Shown in pieces: positions 22,201 to 33,183 of a DNA stretch of 64,000 bases. The notes beneath the pieces were generated by a model that was not told where the DNA came from, made no database searches, and worked only from the letters and a program-made list of their open reading frames with translations. The translations under genes were made by a program, and so were the position numbers. Positions within the stretch are counted from its first letter, which is position 1. Each line of letters starts with the position of its first letter. The stretch lies in NCBI GenBank assembly GCA_037176885.1, contig JAWWNJ010000117.1, positions 496,001 to 560,000 on the forward strand, written 5' to 3'. This stretch comes from Favolaschia claudopus (taxonomy: Eukaryota > Basidiomycota > Agaricomycetes > Agaricales > Mycenaceae).

Positions 22201-22655
22201 GGCGGAAATGCAAGAGCTCGACACTGCCTCGGATGACGACAACGACGGGGACAGTGACAAGGATTTGCCAGCAAATGTCCCTTTTCCCACCACAGGCCGC
22301 CGCCGCACCCAACGGTCGTGGTTTCCCACTACGTTGGAGTCCCTTTTCGGGGGCGTCATTGAAAATCCCTTCACACTATCGCGGCGAGAAAGAGTTGTGT
22401 CGGAGGAAAGTCTTTATATGGAGCTTCTAGCGGCTGAACACAGTGGCGAAGAGCCTGATGACGGTGCTCTGGAAGGATCCGACGACAATTACGAGGGTTA
22501 GTGGGAGCTTTCCGTTCATCATCTTTGTGTAATTGTTCTTTTCCCGATTTGGAAATAACCCTTAATTACACCCTTAATTTGAGCACCCTTAATAAGGCCT
22601 AATAAAGACCTAAGCCCTTAATTTTGCAGAGCACCCTTAATAAGACCCTTAAGTA
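19223..22655 (+). mobile_element. hAT-superfamily transposon
   Basis: The transposase pseudogene is bracketed by sequence rich in CCCTTAATA/TTAAGGG. The left side has AAGGGGTTAATAACCCTTAATA at about 19222-19243. The right side has at least five CCCTTAAT units between 22557 and 22652. Such repeated subterminal motifs are typical transposase-binding sites in hAT elements. A foldback (GGCGTCAAAGAGCG against CGCTCTCTTTAACGCC) lies at about 19283-19343. Exact TIR ends and an 8-bp duplication could not be fixed by eye. Confidence 0.6.
19588..22501 (+). pseudogene. hAT transposase (BED finger, DUF659, dimerisation domain), inactivated
   Basis: Seven exons join in phase: 19588-19771, 19819-20380, 20431-20497, 20552-21460, 21512-21706, 21754-21932 and 21980-22501. 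Introns are 46-54 nt with GTNNGT-like donors. Exons 1-2 form a BED-like zinc-finger region (WTVFHKSS, HLRRCEHA) and a Lys-rich linker. Exon 3 has the DUF659 signature TDGWRTNRRDAVGGV. Exon 4 is the long catalytic core (CAHQGQLILGDYL, LTRWTTHLIAAIRF). Exon 6 has the C-terminal hAT dimerisation region (FWEMLKVNAAVLPLAQFA). At about 21857 the reading moves one frame, and the short block normally found between VVN and FSD (the ERTFS-like motif) is missing. The expected tail KRNRLTLKKMEQQ resumes in the other frame. The transposase is therefore probably dead although all splice sites survive. Confidence 0.85.
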
Positions 22656-23838
22656 CAACACTGCAGGCGCTAGGCTCTGCTAACGCTGTGCTAGTTATGA
22701 GTCCTTGACTCAGGGTCTGCACGCTGGGGGGACTAGCAGAGCTATGGAGGCGTAGCCTCTAACCATAGACTCTGTACTGCATTCGCAGTATCACCCTAGC
22801 AGTGCTCCAGATCTCCCTCAAGGTGGCAACCTGTAGCTATTCCAGCCAGCCTGTATTAGCCTGTTTGCGATGCAGCCATTGGATGGCTAATGGCTAAACA
22901 AGTGTCCAAATTCCGGCGTATTGACAAAAGATACCCCCAGTCTGAGTATCCGAGTTTTATTCCAGGCAGCTCTTTTTGACTTCTACATAAAAGTTTAGCT
23001 CATCAAAGTTTCCTAATGCGGAAATCGATAGCCATTCAATGGCTCCAATGGCTCTTCGCAAACCCTCTATTGCCCCCGTCTGGCCTGCAGGGTATGTTGA
23101 GTGCATCCCTGGCGCTATAGAGCTAATGCTCCAGCAGCCTCTGAGTCTACGCATAGCATAGACTCTAGGGTATACACTCCATATACATCCCCTACAGCCC
23201 CCCACTTTTTCTTCGTGTAGTCCATGCGAAGGCAGAGCGGCCATAGCAGGATCTGCACGACGAAAAATTATCCCATCATGTTTGTCGGTTTTTGTGAGAA
23301 AAAAATTTTCGAAGGGGAAATATGGTGCGGGAGAAGCAGGAGGAGAGGTAGGCTGAGATCCGCATCCAGGGACAAGAGAAAGACGAATGGGTGGTGATGT
23401 GCTGGGCTGAATGGCGAACGGAAATGGAATAGGGATAGCGGCAGACGAATGCAGAGTTTGCTGGGAATATTGCATAATTGGCCAATGGGATTGTAGCCAG
23501 AGAATGAGAGGGCATAGGAAGAAGAGCGAGATAAAGCATCGAGACATAGACCAGCAGCGGATTAACCGCGCTCGGTCTTGTGGGAGGTGAATACCAGATG
23601 AGTCGTCCCAAAGAGGTTGTGAAATCGCGGCTTGGCAGTACCACATGAATAAGTCGGCATCGGGGGAAAAGTGAAGGTCAAGAGTCGAGACTGGGAATCA
23701 TACTATCTACTATGAGAACGGAACCTAAAAGAATAACGCGCTAGTAGCCGAAGCACAGCGCAGGAAACGAAACGGGGAAGGTGGAGAGAAATAGCATGGA
23801 GCAGCGGAGCAGCTAATCGCGAAGACTTAGGTGTGTCA
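22656..23838. other. No recognised gene
   Basis: A 229-codon minus frame (22957-23646) starts MWYCQAAISQPLWDD and lacks domain-like pattern. CTGGGGGG near 22713 and CCAGCAGCCTCTGAG near 23131 resemble the boxes of the array that follows, so the array may begin here in more decayed form. Confidence 0.3.
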
Positions 23839-24586
23839 TGCGCAGCGCTCCACAGCCGATATCAAGAGAGGAGAGATTGAAGTTGACAATGAGCGCGTCA
23901 AGCCCGATGAGTTACACAGATTGTTCAAGGAAACAGTGATGACGAGCTATCTGAGTCGTGTGTAGAATCAAGGACGGGGTACGAGCTTCAGCAGCGTTCG
24001 AAACGCGCTCAAAAGTTGAGGAGCAGGGTTGAGTAGCTTTGGCTCGGTGAACGAGAGACAGGAACGGCGGCTGAAGAGATCCTTCTCGCCCCTTCGTGTC
24101 AACGCCGGAAGGATGGACGTGGAGACAAGCTGGAATAGCGTGTCGAATCGCCATCGAAGCGATAACCTTCGTTGTGTTGTTGCTCTGACCCCATCTCAGC
24201 CCCCCAGCGACAGCGCAAGGAAGAATCAACCCTGTTTACTTTAGCCCGGCAGGCGACGCAGGGAGAAAATTTTCGGATTCCAAATTCCGGCCTCAGCAGC
24301 GTTTCAAACGCGCTCGAGACGAATAGCAAGTTGTGTTATGCATTGAAATATCGTGTGAAGCGCTCCACAGCGGATACGAACAGAGAATGTGAACAGACGC
24401 GTCACGCGAAGCTCTGCAGCGTTGGACCACGCTCGAGGGCAGTGCCTGAGGCGAGACAACCAATTCCATCCAATTTGAAAGGGAGATGCCCAGGTGCGTC
24501 TAAAGTACGGCGGGAGGTCGTTCTTAGAACGATAGGAAAGAATCGAGAGTTTGAAGAGGGCAGACGAAAAGATGGCTGATTACTAG

Positions 24587-24613
24587 CAGCCATGACGACG
24601 TAGCGTCGGCGCT
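24587..24613. other. Array hairpin with 5-bp inner stem
   Basis: Between the constant flanks CAGCC and GGCGCTTC the core is CGACG-TAG-CGTCG, a perfect 5-bp stem with a 3-nt loop. Its stem sequence differs from every other member while the pairing is kept. Confidence 0.65.
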
Positions 24614-25221
24614 TCATAATCATTGTCATTTGAGTGAGAAGCAGAGAAATAGCGGTGTCGTGTTGTCCAATGGGCCAGAAGTGAACGAAAAAGTCGAAGC
24701 TCGGTGTAGATTCCCTCAGAGCACGCTTTACAGCCAAGTGAAAGCAGGTGGCGGCGGTCGGCCGGCCTCAACAGGCAGAGTCATCATTCCACTCCGCGAC
24801 TCTCAGCTTAACCCAATTCCTACGCTTCAACGTTCTCGTCCATCTAGTGACCCCACTTCCAAGCCTCCAGAGCGAGTAGTTTGTGTTCATGTTGAGGGGT
24901 CATCACCAAGAGGAAGGTGGGGGAGGAGAGATGGAGAGACGACGGATAGTCTTGTTGGTTGGTTGTCGTCGTTGAGGAAGAACGCAGTTCAATCTGCGAT
25001 TGAGTGGTGTTCGGGTTATCGGAGCCGAAAGCCGACACCCCTTCCCTCTTCCCCTTCTCATCGAAATCGCGTCCTCCTACGCCCCCCACGATACTGGCTC
25101 CATGAAGAATGGGCTCACTGCGACAGCCGCGCTTTTCAGTCATATACCTACGACCGAAATTCGCGTGAAGACGGAGAGGGTGAAGTTGCGAGCAAAGGGA
25201 TAGGTGAATTCGAGGCGAGAG

Positions 25222-25678
25222 GTACGTCGCCCAGATTATTTTGAATCTCCTCTTTCCGCTAACGCAGCCGAGGCAGATCACAGAGGATTGCCAGCGCCGA
25301 AAGCGGAAAAGGGTAGGTGGGCGTTCATAAAGTCTTTGTCCGAAATTTCGGAGGCTTGAGCCTTAGTCCCGTCCCCCAATGCTCAGGTGCGGAGAGAACG
25401 CGCGGTAGAGATGGGAAGGTACGTTAGGGATTTCATCATCCCCTTCTGTTAACGCAGCGTGTACAGCAGCTTCGGGGGGCTTTCAGCAGTGTCGACCACT
25501 CGATCTTCTGATTGCACGTCTTATACACAAGGCAGAGGAAGGCGATCAACATACGCGGAACGCAGGGAGAGTGGTGTGGAACCGTGAAGGAAGGACCATA
25601 TAGTAAGGAGACGAGTGAGGTGAAGGTGTGTCATTTAGCTTTCAATCTTCGCCGTTCTGCTAACGCGGCTGAGGCAGA
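25222..25678 (+). other. Three consecutive intron-like segments in the array
   Basis: GTACGT at 25222 to AACGCAG at 25267, GTACGT at about 25419 to TTAACGCAG at 25457, and GTGTGT at about 25626 to GCTAACGCGG...GGCAG at 25678 each have donor, branch-site-like GYTAAC and acceptor in 40-55 nt. A fourth near-copy runs 26547-26593. After three of the four comes CTGAGGCAGATC or its close variant. Flanking segments are 30-40 nt and do not read as protein, so if these introns are spliced the product is likely noncoding or a decayed gene. Confidence 0.5.
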
Positions 25679-26083
25679 TCGTCTGGAGACGAGGTCTCAC
25701 AAAGATTCACCAGCGCAGAACGCAGTAGGGGTAGATAGGTCGTGTATTCGGGGCCGCGCACGGCCGCCCCCCAGTGTACAATTCCCGTCTTGACGAGAGA
25801 GAGCGGGAAGGTTGAGGCGACGAATGGTACGGCCTCTATCAAGCGGACGCCGAGGAACTTTGAAACGACATCCTATACTCAGCGTCGAAACACACTCGAG
25901 AATAGAACAGCCAGTGAATGCCCCCCAATTCACCAGGATGGTGAGTATCACCGCCATTCCTTGTTCATACAGGCTCAGAGTGTCACGAAATCACAGCTAT
26001 ACCCCGGCGAATGCGCTATTGGCAACTCAAAACATGCCTTGCGATTAAGTACGACCAGGATTCGCATACGGAGATGTAGAGGA

Positions 26084-26120
26084 TCTGAGGCATGCAGCCG
26101 CAAGGCAGCGCTTCCTCAGA
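26084..26120. other. Array hairpin, type specimen
   Basis: The outer arms TCTGAGG and CCTCAGA pair perfectly over 7 bp. Inside are the constant CATGCAGC and GCAGCGCTT, closing a GCC-GCAA-GGC stem with a GNRA-type loop. Four related long modules at 27081, 27897, 28483 and 29463 keep GAGGC(A/G)TGCAGC and AGCGCTTCCTC-type flanks with different outer pairs. Confidence 0.65.
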
Positions 26121-29100
26121 CGACTTCGTGTTTAATGTACGTTCATCGACCAAATTCTCGCCCATCCGCGTCACTTGAAAGCTCATTCCCGGCCCTCAAT
26201 GTAGATGTTCCCTCTTGGACGACAGAGCGCGGTACGAGGAGTTGAGGAGGAGGCGACAAGTCAACTCATGCCAACTCGTACAGAAGCTGGAAGGCATCCC
26301 CAAACTGCCGCGCCAACTCTTTTTCTTTTTCGCGGATCATACGCCCCCCCGTCCGCGACCGTAATGCGCCGAGGACGTGCGGGATACGACGATGAATGAT
26401 ACGTCATATCATCTCTCAAAGCCCCCAGTTGGTGACTCCATGCAGCCGCGCTTCGCAATCAACCATGATCGGGATTCGCAGCACTAAGACAGCGAGGGTG
26501 GAGATTCAATGTCGAGGGAGTAGGATGTCTTGGAGTTGAATAGGCGGTACGTCGTACAACTCGTTTCAATCTATCCCTTCTCTGCTAACGCAGCTGAGGC
26601 AGATCCCAAGGAATCTCCAGCGCTGAAAGCAAAAGGGGCGGTGCAACGCGGGGCTTCAGTCGCCAACATTGTGGACCGGTTCGTCACACGGAATGCTTCC
26701 TAATTGACCGCCCCCAACTTGTACCAATCCCTTGGGAATATTCGCTGTCATCGTTGGTGAATGCCCCCCAGCGCTAAAGCCGCCCCGCGTTAGGTCTGAT
26801 TCTCGCGCAGATACCCCATGCCCCCCAGTACGAAAGTCGAACGCTGCCGGAAGTGGGAACCAGAAGCGGAGGAAAGCAGACGCGACGTCGCTTGGTGGAA
26901 GAGCGTTAAGGCCAAGAACGCGCCAGAGGAGAGTGTAATTGAGGTACATTGGACGAATCCACACTCCAAAGCGATTCCGCTAACGAGACTTCGTAGGGAG
27001 GCGAGTACATACATCATGTGCCTGTGCATAGCGGTATCTCGATCTATTTTGGCCTCCAAAACATGTATATTCAACGAACGGAGGCATGCAGCCAGACGCG
27101 AGGCGTCAGCGCTTCCTCGCCCGGTATCCGTACAATCTCTCTTGATTCTCCAAATCCTTCGGAATTGCCAACCCCCAACCCGGTCCTTGGAAGAGGCTTG
27201 AGGTACGAACGACACCTGAGGTATGCAGTGAGTCTCTATACATCCCCGCCCCAAATTTGCTTCTACGACGAATGTACGTTCAGCGTTCTTTCCAGTCGTC
27301 CATCATTGAAGGCAGAGATTCATTTCTCTTCCAAGGTGGCGGCGTCCGACGGCGCTCAACCCAAACCCACTCCGTGGGTGAGCGTCAATGCCAGTATTCA
27401 ATACGGCCTGCAGGACTATACACGCCACCCCGGAAGAGCCTTCGAAGAGTCTCAGCAGTCTGTGAAATGACAGAGTGCGTCATGAACTCCAAAGACGGCA
27501 ACGCGACGATATGGAGTCGGCATTCGCAAAGAAGATATCTTCTCAAGAGTCTCAGCAGTTTGGCGAAGCGCCAAGGTGCGTCGTCGACTGGAAAGGCAGC
27601 GTCGCTCGCCTCATTGAAATCTCGTCCACACTAAATCCTTCCTCTACTCAACCCGTCGAATTCCTGGCCCCATCTCCTGTCCAGATATCCACGCCTCACA
27701 CCAGCAGCCGTCCCACGGCACTCGGCGCTGAATGTACGACTACTCAATGACAAGAATGTGATGTGTTTGGGCGGAAGATTGTGAGGAAGGGATCGGGGAG
27801 ATGATTCAATGATCTCAATTGAGGTGCGTGGTGCGGGTGTGCGTCTGCAGAGGGTGTGCTAACGACAGCTTCAAAGGAGCTGCCCCCCAACGGACGAGAG
27901 GCATGCAGCCGGCAGGCGGCGCTTCCTCGTACCATATCACGCTTTCTGAGCCTCCCAATATCTATTCATCACGGTCTGTAGAACCGCAGTCGCAATCCGT
28001 CCGACCTATCCCGCAACGATATCAACATCCCACAATCTCAGCAGTGCCAGCAGCAGTGCATCGTCGATCGCGGGTTCAATCCCTTTCGAAGACGGCCGCG
28101 TCCCACGGCGCTCAAACTAAACTCCAAGCTATACCCCAATGACGGGAGCTCAAAGTCAGCAAGTGCTGCCTGCAGGACTAGACATGCCGCTTTTGCGAGA
28201 CACCTCCCAGGTCTCAGCAGTTCAAGAAGATCCCAAAGTGCGTCATAGACTTGTCGGAACGTAGAGGCGATCCAATTCCAGGCATGAGCTGAGCGGCTGG
28301 ATAGACGTGATGATGTCGTCGAGACGTAGGGATACATTCCCCGGAATCAGCGGCAGCGAACAGCGAATTGCGAGAGTCTTCATCTCAGAAGCGATGTTTT
28401 GAATTGATCCTGAAGATGCGACGGGGGAGATTGGAGTGACACAATCAAGATTGAGCGGAGGCGAGGTCAATATGAACGTTCGAGGCGTGCAGCTAGGCGA
28501 CGAGGCGCCAGCGCTTCCTCGAACTCCAACGAGTCCTATTTTCATCCAACCCGATATCCTTTCGAACTCACCAATCCACTTGATTTCAAGCCCCTCCATC
28601 GCACGGATCTCCAAGTGCGCCAGACTCCAGCAGCCGCAGAGCAGCGCTCGAAGTCTTCGGCTTGCTCGCAGTTTGAGGAGTCTAAAGAAGAGAAGTGGAA
28701 TAGAAGTGGGAAGTTGCCCCCCGGTATTGAAATCTCCAGGGTCAAAACGGAAGAGATCTTGAAGACGGAGGGCGTAGGAAAGAGAGGCCGACTCGCCGTT
28801 ATCGAAATCTTCAAGGCGAGTCAAACCAGAAAAGGAAACTATTCGCGCGCAGCGCGAAGATTCTTCATCCACCAAAGGTAAACTTCTTGAATGCTTCAGG
28901 AGTTGGCGGAACACTTCAAGATGGAGACCACAGCAGCTGAGCCTAAGGCAGCGCTTGATGGTCATTGCCTGCGTCGGAGATGGTGGTAGAAGAGAGGAAG
29001 AAGGTCGGCGCGTCACGTCGGTGTGGGACCGTCCAACGTATGTAGCTGGTAGCGCTCGCGCATACCTCAAACAAGCCGGGACTATCACGCGCCTAGCGCA

Positions 29101-30329
29101 GGAGGTGTCTGGCTAGTAGATCAATACGTGGAACCAGCCCCCTCAACCGGCAAATGGCGTGTAGTTATCGCAAGCTAGGAGCCTTGTACCGTGAGTGAGA
29201 GTGAGGGGTCTTGAATCTGTGTCCCAAGCGGAGGCCGAAAAGCAGAAGCAAAAGGAAGACAAGACGACAGAGATTCAAGACCCCGTCGAGATGAATACGA
29301 GACGAGAGATGCTCAGGCGCGACTGGCGCGGAGAGTAATCCCCGTCGAGAGGACATCGTGAAAGGTGGGAAAGAACAGAGACACCGTCTTCATGAGGTCT
29401 TGAATTTGAAGAAGGAATGACGAAGGGTTTCTCAGTGGAGAAGGGTTGGCGGGTACGAGCGTTCGAGGCATGCAGCTTAGACGACAAAGCATCAGCGCTT
29501 CCTCGGACGTCACCAAGTTCGCATTTCAACCAGCATTCATTGCATTTTGAAGGGAACAGCGAAGAACACTGCGCCCACGAAGCGCGGAAGTAAGTGCTTA
29601 CTACATTTCCATCCAACCCGCAATCCTTCCAACATCTCAACGCGTTAACCTCCCGCCCCCCGGTCACGGAATTGACGAGCAGAGTATCACCAGCAGCCGT
29701 AAAAACAGCGCTCGGTGCTACCCAGGTGTACGCCAGCAATTCCGCCCTTGATTCACGGCACTGAGGATTGACGTGCATAGACGAAGGTCTTGATGAACAA
29801 AGAGGAGGGCCGGCCCCCCGTTATCGAACTCTTCAAAGCAAATACGACCAGAAGAGATAGCCAGCGGTGCATAGCGCGGAGAATCTTCATCCCGAGAGTG
29901 TCTTGAAGAGAGAAGAGGGAGGTAGAACGACACCCAGAGGAAGTCTTCGAGGGAAACACCACCAGCAGCCAAGCCTGAGGCGGCGCTCGGTGAGTCTACG
30001 CCCGCGTCGACGATGGTGGTGGAGAGAAGAGAAGGTCGTCACGTCACGACGTGAGACCGTCGGCGTCGTGCTACGTCACGCCTGTCGACGTAGTTGGCGG
30101 CGCTCGCGCCTGCCCCAAACGAGCCGTAGAATTAACGTGCTTGCGCACAAGCGGAGCTAGCCAGTAGACAGAATATGAAGAGGGAGAAGGGGAGTCACCC
30201 AGTGACAACCACCACTCCAAATATACCGATGTGCCAGCTCATCGCGTCGGGCGTACTCGCGCCCCCCAGTCCTTCTAGCTCCAGTCCAGCGGTCCGGCCA
30301 AAAATCAAGCTAGGAGATATACACCTTGA

Positions 30330-30391
30330 AAGCTTCACTCGTTAGCAGCTCCCCGAGCCTAGACGGCTCGCAGCGCTGAGTGAAGCCTCAA
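30330..30391. other. Array hairpin with long double stem
   Basis: GCTTCACTC and GAGTGAAGC form a 9-bp outer stem. CGAGCC-TAGAC-GGCTCG forms a 6-bp inner stem. Between them sit the constant AGCAGC and CAGCGCT elements. A simpler hairpin, CCAGCGC-TCTGG-GCGCTGG, follows near 30504, and GGCGG...CCGCC near 30660. Confidence 0.65.
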
Positions 30392-30560
30392 AGTCCTTCC
30401 CTCTCCCGGAAGCCCTCGCGGTGGGCTGCATTGTGATGCGAGTTGGTTCGGCGGCTTCTTGGGAATGGGAAGGAACAAGAATAGAGATAAGAGAGCCAGC
30501 GCTCTGGGCGCTGGCGGTAGTTAGTCGTGTCTCGTCAGCCGTTGTAACCCATCGACAAGG

Positions 30561-31934
30561 GGCTGGTTGACCCTCAGTCGGGCTCCTGTGACCTAGGAGG
30601 CACGGGGAGCAGTTATACGCATGCTCAGGCTAGCAACGGGTCCTGGGTGGTTAGCCTTCGGCGGTAGCGCCGCCGCTCGTTGAGATCCCTCTTAACCGTA
30701 GGACATGGTGGTCAAAGTTAAGCAAGATTAGATTATGTAATATCTACATGCGGAATATAAGGTAACAAGCGTTTAAGTAAGTAAATATTATATAGACCCG
30801 TCACAGTGATAGAAAGATTGAGGAGACATCTAGGACCTACTCTCAACTTTTGAACTTTTGCTTTCACCCAGTAAAGAGTGAGTTAGTGTTGTAGGATTGA
30901 TCCGTGAGCTTCCACTCCGTTCCGATTTCTTTTCGTCGTTTCATCATCCTTTGCACCCGTACCGTCGCATCGCCATCACCATCCCCTTCATTGAGTTTGA
31001 TTGGAATTTCCTTTTATGGTAGGAACATTTGATTTTGCCGCAACTGTACACCGCCTGGAGCTGGATGACAAAGTCTAATAAAGCCTCCTTGGTAATGTGG
31101 ACCAGGACCAGGTCATTATGTGGTATGGTCTGTTGTGCATTACCACTGGATAGGGCAGCTTTGATGGGAATTTCTATATTTGGTAAGTAAATTGGGAGCT
31201 TGCTCCCAAATCCCCACATCAAACCATCAATCTTTATCTTGGTCCGCGATATTGTGAGGCAGTAAAATAACTACTTTCACGTATCGATTAGATGTATCGT
31301 TTATCACAATACGTGAATGAGTGGGCTCCTATGTTTTGAGGAATTTACGCGCTGGACGTAAACTTCCACCGAAATGTTGTTGAGACTTAAAATCAAGAAG
31401 TCAGTACATACGTTTAGGTGAAACACTGGACAATACTGATGGTCTCGATCTTTACGAGGACCGGAGGGCGATAACAAAGAGAGAGAGAGTTGTTCAGGCA
31501 GATGTTTCAGGTGCGAAGTCAATTGGATTGAATCAATTACCCCGGTGAAGGAAGCAAAAGTGGGGATCAAATGTACATGGACCAGACCTCTTCTACTGTA
31601 ACTAGGTACCTCTATTTATACTGTTCGGAGGCTAGCATAGCAGACAATAATGCTACAATGAGAAGGGCAAAATAATTGTTGCCGAAACAAGAAAACAAGG
31701 CTGTGAAGCCGAAGAACAATAAGACGGGGTTACTATACTTGGAAAATGGCCTGATTCTGCGCATTGAAGGCTGTACGCCTTATTGTTCTCCTGGATCTTG
31801 CCACTGTGGAGGTACGCGCTGCGAGATTTCTTGTACTCGGCCATCTCGGGCTCGTGGGAATTTTCCGTAACCTTGGTTGAAAAGGTAAATTTGCCGGCGC
31901 GGTCACGTTTGACAATTCTGTGAGTCGAAGTTTT
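30561..31934. other. No recognised gene
   Basis: A minus frame at 30944-31222 (LPNIEIPIKAALSSGNAQQT, VLVHITKEALLDFVIQLQAV) has protein-like composition but matches nothing known to me. The palindrome GGGAGCTTGCTCCC at 31192 parallels the one near 4075. A second minus frame at 31304-31570 is unsupported. Confidence 0.3.
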
Positions 31935-32965
31935 ACGGTTGCCAACAAGTCCACGCTTTGTTTTCGGCCGAAGAGTTTTTGACGCGACTTTCTGGCGCAC
32001 CTTCCGATGCTCTCTACCTCCAAGAGCCCTCCTCGGAACCCCATTCGCGACGCCTAAGACGTCGGGGACGCCATGCAAGACACACTGAAGTCAACACCGG
32101 ACTGCGGGGCCGTGCTACTACCTTGGAATTTTTTGTTTCCAGCTTTTCTCTCAACTTTCTGTGATGAGGCTGTGGATACTGTCGACTGGCAACTTGTGGA
32201 GGTGTGTGTGGTGGGGAAGACCGAGTGTGGCGGCGAGTGGATACCACGAATGGAATGAAAGGCGCGCGATACATGATTCTCCGGTCGCAATGCGCTAAGT
32301 GGCTTGTACCTTATAGTTCTACACCTTGGTCAAGCAAGAAATAACCCACCACTACCTCTCCCTTAGCCTATGCTAACCTATGCTTCCACTCCTCCGCCAT
32401 CGCCGCTGCCGAATTCATTCAGTTCGGTGTCTGCAGCCTTCCTCTACCGCCGCCCGCCCGCTACTATGTAGGTACGGCAATGCCAGGCTTCTGAGCTTTC
32501 TTCGGCGCGCTTGTCGTCAACGCATGCAACCAAGGACCATCGCTATTGGCACGTTGTGCGATCTACACGAAACACTAGATATATAGCGCGCTGATACCAT
32601 ACTTACAATGAAACTGTGTTGTAGTCTGTTCGTATAGAACATATACGACCTTCTATGGCACGGACAGTCCTGAACACAACACAGTAGCCCGGTCATGGAA
32701 ATGACTTCCTCAAAGACTGTTTTAATTTGCACTTGAAATCGAAGTCCAAAGCGTGGACTTGTTGGCAAACCCAGCGGGCCGACACCTTTCCTGGCCTTTC
32801 TGGGGATTGTAGCGTGCTTTGCGCGGCGTCCTCGACGTCCTTGACGTCGCGAAAGGGGTCCTAGAGAAGGCTCTTGGAGGTAGAAAGCATACGAAAGGGC
32901 GCCTGAAAGTCGCGTCGAAAAATCTTCGGCCGAAAACAAAGCGTGGACTTGTTGGCAACCGTAGA
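31935..32965. repeat. Inverted repeat pair of about 145 bp
   Basis: Bases about 31935-32080 and about 32820-32965 are inverted copies with substitutions (shared CGGTTGCCAACAAGTCCACG, TTTGTTTTCGGCCGAAGA, CTACCTCCAAGAGCC). The loop of about 740 bp has no recognised gene. The long minus frame 32517-33650 crosses the right arm and the Gypsy pol in a wrong frame, so it is not a gene. The pair may be the ends of a decayed element or two insertions of one repeat. Confidence 0.6.
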
Positions 32966-33183
32966 AGTGTACGCGTCGGAGAATCCAGGTTTTGAATATT
33001 AACCGAAGTAGAAGTCGAGGGGGAAATGGGTGATTAATGGAAAACCAAGTATTTGGTGTCACATCCGCGGGGAACAGGAAATTCAGACCGTCCCTGGTCT
33101 GCTCGAAGGTGGTGATTTTGTGCGAACGAGCAAACAAAATGAGGCCGCAGAGGAAAGGATTTTTCGACACTGTAAGGAGAAAA

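Larger units (their letters stand above)
23840..30560. repeat. Degenerate modular array: hairpins, CCCCCC boxes and intron-like segments
   Basis: About 6.7 kb contains three interleaved recurring modules. (1) At least 17 short segments have constant flanks CAGC(C) and (G)GCGCT(C/T) around a variable, usually self-complementary core. They start near 23989, 24294, 24416, 24587, 26095, 27088, 27336, 27702, 27905, 28092, 28490, 28629, 28931, 29472, 29689, 29963 and 30345. (2) About 16 boxes of GCCCCCCA type lie between them, for example at 24206, 25082, 25764, 25919, 26763, 26819, 27885, 28715, 29655, 29813 and 30263. (3) Segments with GTRYGT donors and GCTAACG branch sites begin near 25222, 25419, 25626, 26547, 26944 and 27826. 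Longer blocks also recur, for example GTCTCAGCAGT...GTGCGTC at about 27451, 27549 and 28212. No frame carries a known domain; the 281-codon minus frame at 28243-29088 follows module sequence. Confidence 0.7.

Noticed and set aside
22957..23646. 229-codon minus-strand open frame
   Set aside because: No coherent hydrophobic or domain pattern, and an overlapping alternative frame of similar quality on the same strand.
28243..29088. 281-codon minus-strand open frame in the hairpin array
   Set aside because: Its residues simply translate repeated modules (VRGSA, LHAS-like stretches recur wherever the module does) and no domain pattern is present.
23840..30560. CRISPR array or simple satellite
   Set aside because: Repeats are not identical, spacing is irregular, and the organism is eukaryotic. 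The modules are short, degenerate and interleaved.
30561..30760. Ribosomal RNA or snoRNA
   Set aside because: GC-rich hairpins are present, but no conserved rRNA core sequence and no C/D or H/ACA boxes in suitable positions were seen.
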